NCBI GenBank assembly: GCA_947397865.1
Contig: OX377620.1
Coordinates: 104,336,481 to 104,400,480 of the forward strand
Direction of reading: 5' to 3'
Length of the DNA: 64,000 nucleotides
From: Polietes domitor
Lineage: Eukaryota > Arthropoda > Insecta > Diptera > Muscidae
The position numbers were made by a program, and so were the translations under genes. The notes beneath the pieces are model-generated. The model was not told where the DNA came from and did no database searches. It was given only the letters and a program-made list of their open reading frames with translations. Shown here in pieces: positions 35,715 to 47,826 of the stretch. Positions within the stretch are counted from its first letter, which is position 1. Each line of letters opens with the position of its first letter.

Positions 35715-35815
35715 TAAATGTCACCATGCCATTTGGAAATAAATTTGCATTCTATTAAATATAGATGCAAAATGGTCTTGAGCCGGGACAATATCCCAGT
35801 TCAAATCAAATTACT
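35715..35815 (+). repeat. One arm of a K palindromic element
   Basis: CATGCCATTTGGAAATAAAT, GCATTCTATTAAATATAGAT and GAGCCGGGACAATATCCCAG match the right arm of K at 22.15 kb. Homology continues outward through GTTCAAATCAAA, which equals the flank of K's left arm. Confidence 0.75.
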
Positions 35816-36884
35816 TTAAATATCATGCATCTGTCTGTATTGGATGAGCATTAACACCTATTTTAAGTTAACCCCTTAGTTTGTCTACTTTATTCATATC
35901 TTGCTTTTAAAGAAACCAAACTATAAATGGTTGTTAATACTAAACTAATACAGATAGAAATTTAAAGTATTTTTAGCACAGCCCCGGTGTCATAGGTTAG
36001 GAATAAGTATTAAAAATATTGTTTGAAAAATTGTATCCTTTGGAAATTTGTAGTCCTTTTAAGGGTCAACAGGATGAAACAATGAAAATCGCCAATTAAC
36101 TCTATTTCACCTATAATTTCAGATGTATATCATCTGGTTCAAGTGAAATATAGACTTTCGGACAGTGATGTAGTCAAATTTGACTAGAATTTAGTAAACT
36201 TCTTTTAGTGTGTGTAGTGGAGTGAACTAGCCATGACCGACACATACATATTAGGCTGGTCGCCGTGTTTTGTGATACATTTTTTTCCCAAAATTTTTTT
36301 TCTGAAATAATAGACCCTTGAAAGCACTTTAAATAAAAATTTTGATTCTTGTCTTAGAGTAACTTATTACAACAGTGACAACTGACAACTAACAGTGACA
36401 ACTGAACAATTTTTCGTATTTGGTGTTAGTATTTTATAAAAAATAAATAGCGACAGTCAGTACATTTCGAATGATGCCTAAATTATGAACTTCGAAATTA
36501 AATTGACGCCGCGGCGTTCATTTTTTAAAAAAGAGTTTGAATTTTTTTGCTGTGTATATCCATCTCCTGTATTAAATTATTTTACAAATAAGAAGTCAGT
36601 GAAGTCATTTTTCCGATATTCATCATTTAGGTGTCATTCGAAAGGTATTAATTCCTTCTGTTTATTTTCATATCAACTCTTACAAAATGTTTCCAAGAAA
36701 TATGAGTCTTTAGCGGTCACATTGAAAACCACAAAAAATCAATATAAACGTTCAATAATACTACTAATGAGTTATTCTAAGACATGAATTAAAATTCTTA
36801 TTTAAAGTGATCCAATGGTCTATCAACTCAGAAAAAAAAATTTGGACAGAAGTGCTTCATATAAAAATTACACGGGAAAACATG
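35816..36884. other. Unassigned DNA
   Basis: A 100-codon frame at 36485-36787 is the longest; it is rich in Lys, Ser and Phe, has no recognisable domain and no splice support. 36380-36415 contains a short doublet of CAGTGACAACTGA. Confidence 0.4.
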
Positions 36885-37065
36885 ATTTTTAGAGGTGTTT
36901 TCAGGAGCGTTTAGCTCACAGATGGCTTGACCAAGTGACGAAATATTTTGCAGATCATCATTAAACAATCCAATCATCATTTCTGGGGGGTGACCGCTGC
37001 AATTTATTTTCGTGACCCAGCCCAGTTGATAGCCTTTTAAGGGATATTGGACATATCTACCTCTC
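36885..37065 (+). repeat. J repeat, copy 2
   Basis: Partner of 20820-21000: AGAGGTGTTTTCAGGAGCG, GAAATATTTTGCAGATCATC, CATTTCTGGGGGGTGACC. Confidence 0.6.
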
Positions 37066-37610
37066 ATCTGAACCTTTCTACGATATTAGTGCATAGTTTA
37101 AGTTCAATTGATATACCATATCACTGTTTCTTTTTTCCAGTATTTATTTCAACATATTTATATTGACAATTTTTTAAATTTTAAATTTTTTTTTTGCTTC
37201 GACATCATCAGCCATTTATTGGCCTCGTTTTTGTTTTTGTATGTATATTGGTCCATGGTTTGTTGATTTAAACCTGTGCAGTGCACAATAGCAATTCAAC
37301 AGTGAATGTTAAATAAATAGTGAACATACGTACACAAATTGAAAAATGCAATTGCACCATTACGAATCAGGCAATTTATCCAATATAAAATATTTCATTA
37401 AGCATCAGAATTTAATAAAAATAAATCCATGTGTGTTCATTGTAGACATCAATAATCGCAATAACAATTAAGTAAATCATTATTAAATAAGAAGATTGGG
37501 ATACATTTTAAATATTCTTTATTTGAGATGAAATACAACAACAGGGAATATGTGAAGCAGCAGCATAAAATTACTGCTAAAGTAGTTTTTTTACTGGGCT
37601 GTAAGCAAAG
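37066..37610. other. Unassigned AT-rich DNA
   Basis: No repeat partner or gene recognised; a pyrimidine-rich CTGTTTCTTTTTTCCAG at 37125-37140 resembles a splice acceptor without a supported exon. Confidence 0.4.
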
Positions 37611-38150
37611 TAAAGCCTGGAGGTAGTAAAAATGAGGCCGGTCAGACTGTTACTGTGAATGATCTTCGCTATCGTGAGACGATAACGAACTTTTTATGAC
37701 CCGAATTGGAAGATATCGATGTTGATGATATGTGGTTTGAACAGGACGGTGCCACTAACGAAAGAATGGCTCTTTTGCGCGACAAATTCAATCCGTGTTA
37801 TCTCACGTGGTGGCGATGTCAATAGGCTGCCAAGATCATGAGATTTGACACCGTTGGGCTTCTATCTTTGGGGTTATTTGAAAGAAAAGGTGTACGTTGA
37901 TAAGCCAGCAACAATTCAAGAGCTAAAGGATGAGATAATTCGACTCTTTAACAGCATAGAACCTCAACTATGCCTCAGTGTCATCGAAAATTTGGACCAT
38001 TGGACCGAGGCGGCCATATGGCCGATATTTTGTTCGATACATAATTGAACCATACCAATATTATAATAATAAAAAGAAATGACAATAATTTCCTTAATAA
38101 TTTGATTTTTATTCAAAATCAACATCGGCCCTTAAGATTTTACCACCCTT
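37611..38150 (+). pseudogene. Decayed mariner transposase, C-terminal part
   Basis: In broken frames one reads VTVNDLRYRETITNF, then DVDDMWFEQDGAT with the catalytic Asp at 37745-37747, then TPLGFYLWGYLKEKVYVDKP and IEPQLCLSVIENLDHW. Relatives have Asp where this copy has Gly (codon GGC at 37857-37859), so the third catalytic acid is lost. A frame change and stop codons separate the two motifs. The amino-terminal half and clear inverted termini are absent. This is a different mariner lineage from the deleted copies at 19.6, 51.8 and 54.4 kb and cannot be active. Confidence 0.8.
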
Positions 38151-38177
38151 TAGTTCCCGGAATCAATTAACCTACTA

Positions 38178-39605
38178 CACCATTTCCAAGTGTAATTCAG
38201 AAAAGATAAATTGTATTTCAGAATTTCCATTTGAAATTCAGAACACATTTGTTGATATTCAGAAATTCCATTTGAATTGAATTTGAATTTCAGAATTCAT
38301 CAATTGAAAATCTGAACTTGTTATTTGAAATTCAGAACTTTTCATTTGAAATTCAGAAGTTATTAATTCAGAAATTATATTCTACGTATGTAAAGCTTTT
38401 TAAAAGATTTTTACATACAATGTAAATTATTTATTAATTACTGTTGTATATATTATTAGCTTTATAGATCGCCGGAATTAAATCGTGTAAATCTCTTAAT
38501 ACAAAGAGTAGAATGGTAAAACAGAAAGATCGTGAAACTACTGGAGGAGAAATCTCGCTATTTGTATGATAACTATCAGATATGCGAGATTAACATTCGC
38601 TTCTGCAAAGCACAATTGTTTGTTGTTATTTTACTGTTTTATTAGGTTTTGCTAAGAAAACAAAATATTTTACAACATCTAACAATAAAAGATATGAATT
38701 CATTTCGTTTTCGTGTATATTTTTGAATGTACTGTTTTGTTGTATTGTTTTCCTCAATATCATATTTTGATTTAACATGTAAACATGGCTGCAAAATTTG
38801 CATTCGCTGTCATATCTCAACGTTGCGTCGGTAATAACAGCAATGAGCGAGATTTCTTATATTGAATATAGAAAGCCTTTGGTAACACTCCACTTAACTT
38901 GTAAATTTGGTTAACTCGGCCAAGTTAAATTTGGAAATGAAAATTATGTACCGATTACAGAAAAATGCTCTTTTTGTTGTTTTTAATTTCACGTCTATTG
39001 ACTCTCATATAGTGATTAGCTATTCATTACCTGTTAAATATTATTAAAGCCCCTTTCCAATCCATCAATCTATTTCTTGATTGCATTGCATATTGATAAT
39101 GCAAATAATAAACAACATATGAAAATAAATAATTGTGCTCTTTAATGAATTTCATCAATTTATATATATTTATGTATAACTGAATTTGGAGTATATCGAG
39201 TTATTTCTCCATAAATGTTTTCCGAATTTTATTTGATAACTTCTGAATTTCATATGAAATGATCTGAAATTCATTTGATGAGTTCTGAATTTCAAATAAC
39301 AAGTTCTGATTTCCAATTGATGAGTTCTGAATTCCAAATGGAATTTCTGAATTTCAATTGATGAGTTCTGTATTTCAAATGGAATTTCTGAATATCAAGT
39401 GACGAGTTCTGAATTTGAAATGGAATTTCTGAATATCAAGTGATGAGTTCTGAATTTGAAATGGTATTTCAGAATATCAAGCGATGAGTTCTGAATTTCA
39501 AATGGAATATCTGAATATTAATTGATGAGTTCAGAATTTCAAATGGAATGTCTGAATATCAATTGACGAGTTCTGAATTTCATTACATTACACTTGGAAA
39601 TAGTG
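38178..39605 (-). mobile_element. TA-flanked element with array-type inverted ends, copy 2
   Basis: Same ends (CACCATTTCCAAGTGTAATT / CACTTGGAAATAGTG) and TA flanks as 18592-20354, but the interior is inverted relative to it. The left array is short and the right array long, the opposite of a symmetric element, showing array length changes. It has no mariner at the position where copy 1 has one: ACTGTTTTATTAGGTTTTGC near 38632-38651 is the uninterrupted site. No transposase frame. Confidence 0.85.
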
Positions 39606-40114
39606 TAGTGCTCCTCCCCATGTTGTCTATGTTTCTTATTGTGTACCATTTTTTCCTTAGTTGGCGGAAATTGTTTAACTTCAATTTGTTATGTCTTTAC
39701 TGAGAAAACAATGAATGAACACATATTAAAGTAGCTCTGTGGTCTGCCTATTCGTTCATAATTACCTTGTTCTACAACTTCGCATTTCTTTTCTATTCTT
39801 TTCGCTGTACTATTTACTGATAGAAATAACCTGATTTCAATTACTTTGTGTTGATACTTTAGGCTGTGCTTCATAAATAGTTTTCTGTATATTACATTAA
39901 GGGTATTCTCGACAACGTACACGTTGATCTAATCAAAGTTATCCTATCGGATTCGATTTTAATGTTAAGCGCCAGTGGAGATAGTGATAGTCACTGTTCG
40001 ATGTATTCCGTTTGAAAATGGCTCATGCTCGCTAAAGTGATTGTATGTTTTGCTTACTTATGTTTTATTTACTAATATTTGTCAATCTTAAAGTGTTACT
40101 AACATACTTACCCC
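39606..40114. other. Unassigned DNA
   Basis: A 77-codon minus-strand frame (39689-39922) includes a donor-like ACAAG|GTAATTAT; no partner exon or domain recognised. Confidence 0.4.
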
Positions 40115-40234
40115 CAGTTTCATGTAGTTCCGTTAACCTAAAGTTACGGCTAACCGAGATTTGTAGAGTCAGTTTGGTTGAACATTTACATCTATAACAC
40201 TTGGTTAGCTCTAGCGGAGCTACATGACAACTGC
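40115..40234. mobile_element. Small palindromic MITE-like element
   Basis: CAGTTTCATGTAGTTCCGTT..AACC at the left and GGTTAGCTCTAGCGGAGCTA, CATGACAACTG at the right form imperfect inverted arms around about 60 bases. Single copy in this window. Confidence 0.55.
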
Positions 40235-40619
40235 GTTAAAGTATCTTTCTAGTACTATATACTCTACTATTTATTTGCTGTAGGCATACAAAAGAGTTCC
40301 ATAGGAAACCGATATATATTATATATTCGATTTTGTTCAATGCATTTTTTATAATCCCATATCTTTAATTGTATTTATGACAATCGGAAACTTTTGTGTC
40401 CTAGAATTGAGAACTAAACAAGGATCTTATTTGTTTTAAATCTTCCCTTTAGTTCTTATTTACATTTCAAATATTAAGAGAAATATATCTCAGATTTTTC
40501 ATATATAATTTTAATGAGCGGTTACAAATCAAAATGTACACAGATCCCTACCCCAAAAATGCCGAAATAAATAGTTAGTAAAAATGTATGATACGAGACT
40601 TTTTTTTTTTTGAAAAGTA
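40235..40619. other. Unassigned AT-rich DNA
   Basis: No gene or repeat seen. Confidence 0.4.
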
Positions 40620-40850
40620 AATCAAAATTCAAATTTGATAATTTTGCAAAAATATAATTTTCGTGGGAGATATTGCTAACATGACTTTATTCTTTTGTGT
40701 TTTTCTCGCCATCTATCCAGAGGATCGGACTTATTTGTCGCATCTATATTACAACCAATGTCGCTTGTTATTAAATTTTTGTAGCAAAAAATACCTGTTA
40801 TTGTTCCAGAAATTCCAAATTGGCAATAATTGTTGGCATGTATGTCAAAA
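40620..40850 (-). repeat. E-family internal fragment
   Basis: AAAATATAATTTTCGTGGGA, GATATTGCTAACATGA, TTTTTCTCGCCATCTATCC and ACCAATGTCGCTTGTTAT correspond to the middle of E as in the 9.6 kb copy, with both ends missing. Confidence 0.6.
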
Positions 40851-41519
40851 CTACCTAAGGAGCTTACCATCTATACAAAATTCCCTCTCTCCCTAGACCT
40901 ACACATAGTGATTGCAAATCGAATTTTTAAATTAATTTTGTAATATTTAAACGAAAAGAGATATCTTGACGAAAGTTCACAAGTTTAGAGGTGCGTTCCA
41001 CATGATTTACACAATTCATCTCTTGTTGTTATGGCGGCTTGGTCATATCAAAATTTTAAAGTGACACAGTTATAGTGCTCGTCAAACAATACAAAAACAA
41101 ATTTATATTAAATATTGCGTGAAATCTACAAAAATTTAGGATTATATGGAAAATCTCTGAAAATAATAACTTACATAGTTGTCGTTGTAACTCTTACTCA
41201 GGTTCGAGATCATTTGTTTTTGTTTTCTTAAATAAAAACAAAAATTTTAAAAGAAAGTGTGTGACATTTATTTGGTTCGGTTGCTAGCAGGGCAGTTCAT
41301 TTCAGAATTTGATCGGTAATTATCGACTTGCAGTCTTACAACGTTATAGCCAGAGTCGCGTGGTATCTGTAGAAAAGGCTAAATATTTATATTGGATAAT
41401 TAATTGAAATAAAATTATAAAGTTTTGAAATAATAACAATAAATATGACAGCAAAGGCATCAACGTGCTAATAAAAGTATAATTCCAGCAACATGATGAC
41501 GTTGTGTAAGTGCTGGCTG
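40851..41519. other. Unassigned DNA
   Basis: Nothing recognised. 41210-41270 is A-rich. Confidence 0.4.
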
Positions 41520-41620
41520 CACTTACACAATATATTCGATAATGGGTTTTAACTTCGTATGGTAGGTACTAAACAACCTTTTCCAATACTGCCCAATTTT
41601 TGCACAGCTTTTCAGACCAA
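41520..41620 (+). repeat. Single diverged 142-bp satellite unit
   Basis: CACTTACACAATATATTCGA, GGGTTTTAACTTCGTATGG, CCTTTTCCAATACTGCCC follow the satellite order found at 7 kb. A solitary unit. Confidence 0.7.
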
Positions 41621-41733
41621 CAAGTAGTGAAATTCAAGACTCTCGCCGTAACAGAACTCCGAATATGTTGATTAATGAAAACCGAATAAATCCCCAATTT
41701 GTTGGGAGAAGACACTCCAACAAAAATATCAAA

Positions 41734-42889
41734 AAACAAGTAAGGAAAGGCTAAAGTCGGGCGGGCCCGACTATATAATACCCTACACCACTCCCTGCGT
41801 ATGTACATCGCTTTGATTACTAAACCCAGTTATTTCATGGGAGCACTTTTATGTAGTTCTTCTAAATTATACAGTTACTATAAATTCATCTTTAGTCATA
41901 TTTAACGAATATGGTTAATAATATGGTAATTGATCCAATTATCCGGCAGACAAATACAAATTATACATTAGTAATAGGATGAATCGGACCGACATTTCAA
42001 AAGGGGGCCTATAACAACATTTTGGGCCTGGTCCAAAACATGGGTCTATATATTTCTCATTATGACATCATGATATTTTTCATATTCCTAGTTGAAAAAT
42101 ATCATAATCTGCACAAATTGATGAAGATCCGATGTAAGATGTAGTTTCTAGAGCTGTAATAGATCAGAATGGGGCACCCTTTGGTTTATACCAAAGTATG
42201 GACATATGGGCATCTCCCAAACAAGTAAGGAAGGGCTAAAGACGGAAGGACTTTCTATCTCATTACAATTCGATTCGGTAAAAAAGTGAAATCGGGAAGG
42301 ATTTTTGCATCCTGTAAATGTATGTGTTTGACTAAAAATGGTAAATCGGCAAGGACATTTGTATGGGGGTATATTGAAACCTGGAACGATGTGACCCTCT
42401 TTCACCATGCATGTTTATTGGTGATATATAATATGTAAAGTTTGGCCAAAACCGGTTAAACATTCGGGAGCAACATTTGTATGAGGGCTATACCTAAATC
42501 TGAACCGATCTTACCCACTTTCACCATTGGTTTTTTAGTTGGATTTTTAGATGTTGTGCTAATTTTAAAGAAAAACGGGTACAATATGTGGTTTTTAAAG
42601 CGGAAAAAGTGAAATAGAGAGCGACATTTGTATGGGGGCTATATCTAAATCTGAACCGATCTTACCCACTTTCAGCGTAGGTGTTTCTAGTTCGATTATA
42701 AAACGTTCTGCCAATTTTAAAGAAAATCGGGTACAATATGTGGTTTCTAAAACGGAAAAAGTGAAATAGGGAGCGACATTTGTATGGGGGCTAAATCTAA
42801 ATCTGAACCGATCTAGGTACGTACGCAGAGAGTGGTGTAGGGTATTATATAGTCGGCCCCGCCCGACTTTAGCCTTTCCTTACTTGTTT
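41734..42889 (+). repeat. A-family element with a start at each end
   Basis: Left end AAACAAGTAAGGAAAGGCTA; the right end is the inverse of that same start (GTGTAGGGTATTATATAGTC..CTTTCCTTACTTGTTT) instead of the usual 3' hairpin. An internal second start (AACAAGTAAGGAAGGGCTAA) lies at 42219. Three subrepeats precede the right end. Confidence 0.85.
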
Positions 42890-43090
42890 TTAACTAAATT
42901 TAAGCAAAATTTTCCTAAAACTAGTAAATTTTTACTAAATCTTAGTAAAATTTTGCTGAAAATTTCTTAAAACTAAGTAAATGTTTACTCAAATCAAGTA
43001 AATCTTTACTCAAACTGATGACAATTTTGTTGATTTTTTTTCTCAAAACGAGTAAATTTTTATTTAAACTGAGGAAAATTTTATTTTATA
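42890..43090 (-). repeat. L repeat, degenerate AGTAAATTTTTACT units
   Basis: Short, imperfect units around ACTAGTAAATTTTTACT and CAAGTAAATCTTTACT, period about 35-40 bases. The inverse resembles 57220-57590, which sits inside an A element. Confidence 0.5.
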
Positions 43091-44000
43091 CAAGGAGAAA
43101 AGGTGAAATTAAAATAAGTTCAATTTAACTAAAAAAATCAAACAAATAGTTTTGCTTCAGAGTATGCAAAACTGATACAAAAAATGACAACATGAACTAT
43201 TTCTCAAAAGTTTCATGATACCTATACCATAAGGAGTTGAGCTATTACTCCATGATTGATGCGAAGGCAAGAAAGGCTCCTTCGCAGTGGTTGTTTAGAA
43301 TAGTTCATAAAGTATTTAAGAAATAAGTCTCTGCAAACAAACGAGAATTGCTTCTTAGATTAATATTCAAGATTTTTTTAACAATTTCAAATGTTTTTTA
43401 TAAGTTCATTAATACTTAAATGTATGAAGAACTCGGCATAAATTTCAGTAAACATTTTAACGTCATTTAAGGAAAAAACACATTTTTAAGTTAAAATTTC
43501 CTAAATGGAATTTTTCCATACAAAAAATTTCAGATTTTTTTATCACTTAAAACATTGGAAATATTCTTCCACATAAGTACGAAATTTCTCAATTGTAAGA
43601 ATTCGTTATTAGATCCAAAGAAATGTTTTTAAGTAAATCTACTACCCTTTTCCTACCCTTCTTTGAAAGAAGGAAACTTTACTCATACTTAGGTTTTTAT
43701 CAATTTTCAGGAAATTTTTACTGGAGTGTTTGGAAACCACTCATATTTTATTGCCAGGATATTCGAGAAATTGCAAAATTGGCAAAATTGCATTTCAGTA
43801 ATCCATCTATCAGTACACTCAAAGGAATATGTCAGTAAAATAAATCAGAAAGTCTACTGAAAGAGCATATTTTCTGCTGAAAAAGAGACAGCAGATATGT
43901 ATCTGTTGAGATGGTAAACAGCTGTTTGCTGTTCTTAGTAATATAGAAAAAACTTTAAGCATATGTACTGAACCATGTTATACGTGTTAACAACACTTTT
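43091..44000. other. Unassigned DNA, possibly more of the L element
   Basis: 43800-43935 has GCTGAAAAAGAGACAGCAGA and AACAGCTGTTTGCTG, a self-complementary-looking tail that may end the L-type element beginning at 42.89 kb. The 71-codon frame at 43623 has no support. Confidence 0.35.
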
Positions 44001-44786
44001 TATACCCTCCACTTGGGTATTATGTCTTTGTGCATTTGTTTGTAACATCCAAAAGAAAGATAGAGATAGACCCTTTATTAAGTATACCGATCGACATAGA
44101 ATCACTTTTTGAAACGATTTAGCCATGTCCGTCCGTCCGTCCCTCTATTCTTGTAATCAAAATACAGTTCGCAATTATTGTCCGATTCTAACAAAAATTG
44201 GCACAAGTGAGTATTGTGGACCAAGCACGGACCCTATTTAATTTGAAGTAAATCGTTTTAACTAAAACATCTGTGGTGAAATTGGGTCAGATCGGTTTAA
44301 ATTTAGATATAGCTTCAATACACATGTCTCCCCCGATTTGACTCTTTCTGCTCTAGAAACCACATATTTTAACTCATTTTCTTCAAATTTGGCAAACCAG
44401 CTCATATTTCAACTAAAAACATCAATGGCGAAAGTGATTCACATCGGTTCAGATTTATATATAACTCCCATATAAATTACTTTCTGCTCTAGAAACCACA
44501 TATTTAACAGATTTCCATCAAATTTGGGAAAACGTCTTATATTTCAACTAGAAAACATATGGTAAAAATGGGTCGGACCGGTTCAGATTTATATATAGCT
44601 CCCATTCAAATTTTTTTACACATACGGATAGAAAGAAATATGAAATTTATAGTATATTCTCCTCTTGTAGCTGTATCGGACATCACCCGATTCAAATGTA
44701 ACTGCCTTTTTATACCTATTACACAGGGTGACTAGGTGTAGGGTATCATATAGTTGGCCACGCTCGACTTTAACCTTCCTTACTTG
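44001..44786 (-). repeat. A-family element, short
   Basis: Inverted: TATACCCTCCACTTGGGTA, GTCCGTCCGTCC, three subrepeats, and the inverted start GTTGGCCACGCTCGACTTTA, CCTTACTTG. Confidence 0.85.
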
Positions 44787-45745
44787 AATTACTTTGAATA
44801 ATACTTGTTACATATGTACACAAAAATAAAAAATATTAACTCTGAAAAATATTTGACAGTGAAGTGAGAAATATGACAAAAAAATCAGTAAATTAATTAA
44901 TTCTTATTGATTCCCAACTTTAAAGTAGATTTTTAAAAAAGACCTCCACGCAGAGAAAAAGGCATTACGTAGAAACGAAATTTTAGACACGTGAACATCG
45001 TTTTTGAGTTTTTTTGTGGGAAAATTAGGTTGTTTGTTATCAGTTGTTGTAAATGAACAAAGAAAAATATGTTTACATATATCAAACAGTTTTCTTCGTT
45101 TGTCGAAATGGATTTGTATTATCATTACAAACTCGCAAAACATTTAGAAGTCGGTTCAGATTCATAAAAATGTCGTATCGCAAATGTTACAAACTACTCA
45201 TTGCAAACGGAATATAGTAATAGCCACACCATATTATACTTGACCTGTGAACATCTGTTGTGGAACATCTGTGTTTTGATATAGCCCTTATACAAATGGC
45301 CCACCCGAATTCTATACTCATAGAGTTTGAATTTGAAATTTAAAAATGCAAATTGTATTAAAAATTAAGGTATTGTACTTTCTTTTGTATAAGTAAAAAT
45401 GTCTATATAAAAAGGTTTATAATAATTATTAATTTAGAGGTAAATTACTTTTCAATAATTTCAATCCAACCAGATAGTTAAGCTACGGGTTAGCATCAAA
45501 CAAATTATTTGCTTTTATTAAGAATGTTTTTAGATTTCATTGTGATAAAATAGTTATTCTTATCTACATTTTTTTAATATTACTAAAAGATTTTGTTACT
45601 AAATTTCCAAACTTTTATTGTAGTACACAATTATAAGTTCATAAGATATTGCTCTAGTCAAATGTCAAGAAGTGGTATCGGTTAATTAAAATGAAACTTT
45701 TCCGAACAATTTGGTGTTTGATTTTTTTGGGTTTGAACCCCCAAA
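44787..45745. other. Unassigned DNA with an A scrap
   Basis: 45262-45322 carries GATATAGCCCTTATACAAATG, an inverted A subrepeat relic. The remainder is AT-rich and unassigned. Confidence 0.4.
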
Positions 45746-45759
45746 CCCCCCCCCCCCCC
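45746..45759 (+). repeat. Homopolymer C14
   Basis: Fourteen consecutive C after ACCCCCAAA. Its length is the kind of run that sequencing can misreport. Confidence 0.8.
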
Positions 45760-45771
45760 TTGCGCACGGAC

Positions 45772-45849
45772 CTGTTTCTTGGTGTTACAAACATTTGGCG
45801 CGAAACTAACTTATAATACCCTAGCCCACGAAGTGGTGTAGGGTATAAT
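45772..45849 (+). repeat. A-family 3' end only
   Basis: TTTCTTGGTGTTACAAACAT, TTGGCGCGAAACTAACTTAT and CACGAAGTGGTGTAGGGTA; the body is missing and an unrelated C-rich stretch precedes it. Confidence 0.85.
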
Positions 45850-45970
45850 TATACAGCACCGGTTCAGCATATACATACTGTGAAAAATTCAAGAGGATCT
45901 GTGCAGTGATTTAGTCAGCTATAAGGAACAAACAAATAAACAAACACAATTCAGTTTTATATATAAGATT
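45850..45970 (-). repeat. H repeat, copy 2
   Basis: Inverse of the 12665-12770 stretch (GGTTCAGCATATACATACTG, GTGAAAAATTCAAGAGGATC). Such 'answer to a general query' phrases near GTTTGTT..TATAG are common in insect non-autonomous elements; exact family unknown. Confidence 0.5.
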
Positions 45971-45997
45971 GTGAAGAATATTGAATTTAAATTTCAG

Positions 45998-46237
45998 TGA
46001 AAATGTTGCGCAAAAATTACACTTATTTCCGCAAAAATTCAAAATCTGTGGATCAATGTTGTGCTACATGGCCCCATACCAATGTCCATCCCGATTTCCG
46101 TCTTTTACAGAGTGAAGGACTCATTGGGAATCTAGCCCAAATGGTCCATTCAAACCGGTGCTTTAAGGCCCCTTTCACAGCCCGTATAACCAACCTCATG
46201 GAACAACTTGATTCACTTACATTTTTGGTGATCCTAG
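45998..46237 (+). CDS. Candidate host coding exon 1
   Basis: Acceptor-like TTTAAATTTCAG precedes 45998 and donor-like CCTAG|GTTAAT follows 46237. An ATG at 46003 in good context (GAAAATG) opens 78 codons plus one base, with no stop (begins MLRKNYTYFRKN; later GLIGNLAQMVHS, FKAPFTARITNL). The stretch is visibly richer in G+C than its surroundings and is not a copy of any repeat in the window. I do not recognise the protein. No signal peptide or membrane segment is seen. If real it is on the plus strand and shares phase with the candidate exon at 47373. It could also be a fragment of a retrocopy. Confidence 0.4.
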
Positions 46238-46311
46238 GTTAATGACGAAATACCTTACCAAATATATATACGTTTATCCACAAAGGTCCACCATGTTCGA
46301 AAACAAAAATT

Positions 46312-47217
46312 AAACAAGTAAAAAGGCGTTAAGTTCGGCCGGGCCGAATCTTATACGCCCTCCACCACGAAGTGTAATCCCCAGTATTATCGGCAGATTA
46401 GAGGCTTTTGACGTTACACAGAAGTGCACTACCATATTAGCTTTGATCATGATGGTACGAATATCGAAGGATATCATTATTTTTCTCGTCTACGTAGTCA
46501 GAGAAGTGTACATACCGAATTTTATTATTATAGCCGCAGCCTTTTGGATGGTACCACTTTTATCCCCATTCGTCTTAAGTACACATTTCGAAAAAATCCT
46601 TTTTGTTTCACGTATTCACAGTCAGATGAATGTATACACTGAATTTCACGATTTCAACTTCAGCGGTTTGGTTTGTATCCCTCTTTTCCAATTGTATCCC
46701 TTAAAAGTACGAATTTTATAAAGTCGCTCTACTTTACGTATCTCAGCAACTAGAAGGATGTACATTCCAAATTTGATGTTTCTACCTGTTGTCGTGTCAT
46801 TGGTACCATTTTTATCCCTTTTTTCCCATTTCGCCCGCTAAAACTTTTATTTACTTCATAGTGCATTAACGCTACAATAGAAATATACGCAACAAATTTC
46901 AAGTACATATAAGCAGAAATCTTCAAAAAAAATTGCTTAAATAGGTGTAATTTCATTAGGTGTAATTTCAGTCCTTCTTAGGGAAAAATTTTTCCCTCTG
47001 GGCCGATTTCGCCCAGATTCAATCCCAACCGACCTGCAACCATAAGACAGATTTAGAGAAAATTTGAACCTCCTAGCTCATCTTAAAATTCTCCTAAATC
47101 TTAAAATTCTACCACGGCCCAGAATATATATACTTTATGGAGTCTCCGATGAATATTTTAAGATGTTACAAACGGAATGACAAAGTAAATATACCCCATC
47201 TTTAGGTGGAGGGTATA
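46312..47217 (+). repeat. B-family element, inside the candidate intron
   Basis: Starts AAACAAGTAAAAAGGCGTTA with the intact palindrome TTCGGCCGGGCCGAA, has three subrepeats and ends TTTAGGTGGAGGGTATA. The GACGGACATGG block is shortened (ACCACGGCCCAGAATATATA). Confidence 0.85.
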
Positions 47218-47372
47218 AAAATAACGTTTCTGATTTGTATTAGTAAACGAAAATATAATTAAATTAAAATTTAATTAAAATTAAAATTAGTTACAATGAT
47301 TTCATTTGGAAGAGTAAATTTTATTTTTGCAAATAATTCAATTTTTAATATCTGCCAGATTGCCATCAGTAG

Positions 47373-47453
47373 GTAATGGTGAACGAACAGGAAAGGAGCA
47401 AAACCAGCTCAATAATATTGCCATAGTACCGCGTAAACCCCAAGAGCTGATTG
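47373..47453 (+). CDS. Candidate host coding exon 2
   Basis: 81 bases between ATCAGTAG and a good donor GATTG|GTAAATA. Read with the one base left over from the 46237 junction it gives GNGERTGKEQNQLNNIAIV..PRKPQELI without a stop, a protein-like composition. A nearer acceptor, TATCTGCCAG|ATTGCC at 47358, would extend the open frame in phase 1 but would not join the 46 kb exon in frame. Not a repeat copy. Protein not recognised. Confidence 0.35.
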
Positions 47454-47826
47454 GTAAATATTACTAACGTACTTTACATGGTTCTTTCGCGAGATGATAT
47501 TCAATGTGCTTTCTTTGCTGCATATTTAACATTATTATGCATGTCGTGAAGACTTTTACGGCCCTGTATTTCCCGCCAAATTGCATTATTAATGTATGTA
47601 GACAATACCAGCTCAGACTGTGTATGGCTTTCAAGAGTTCTCCAATCAATTGGTAACGTATACTTATACACTCAAACCCACTTAATGAAATTTATATGTC
47701 AACTTTATGTGAATCTTAATTGGACACTTCGCATCTCATATGGTCTGTTTACTTAATGTGCCGTGAAATGAGCAAATTAAATGACAGCTTATTAAAATTG
47801 CTTAATTAACATTGATATATACATTA
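47454..47826. other. Unassigned DNA
   Basis: Would be intron under the candidate gene model; a minus-strand 61-codon frame (47464-47649) has no support. Confidence 0.4.

Noticed and set aside
36485..36787. 100-codon frame
   Set aside because: AT-rich, no domain, no splice signals; length is within chance for 64 kb.
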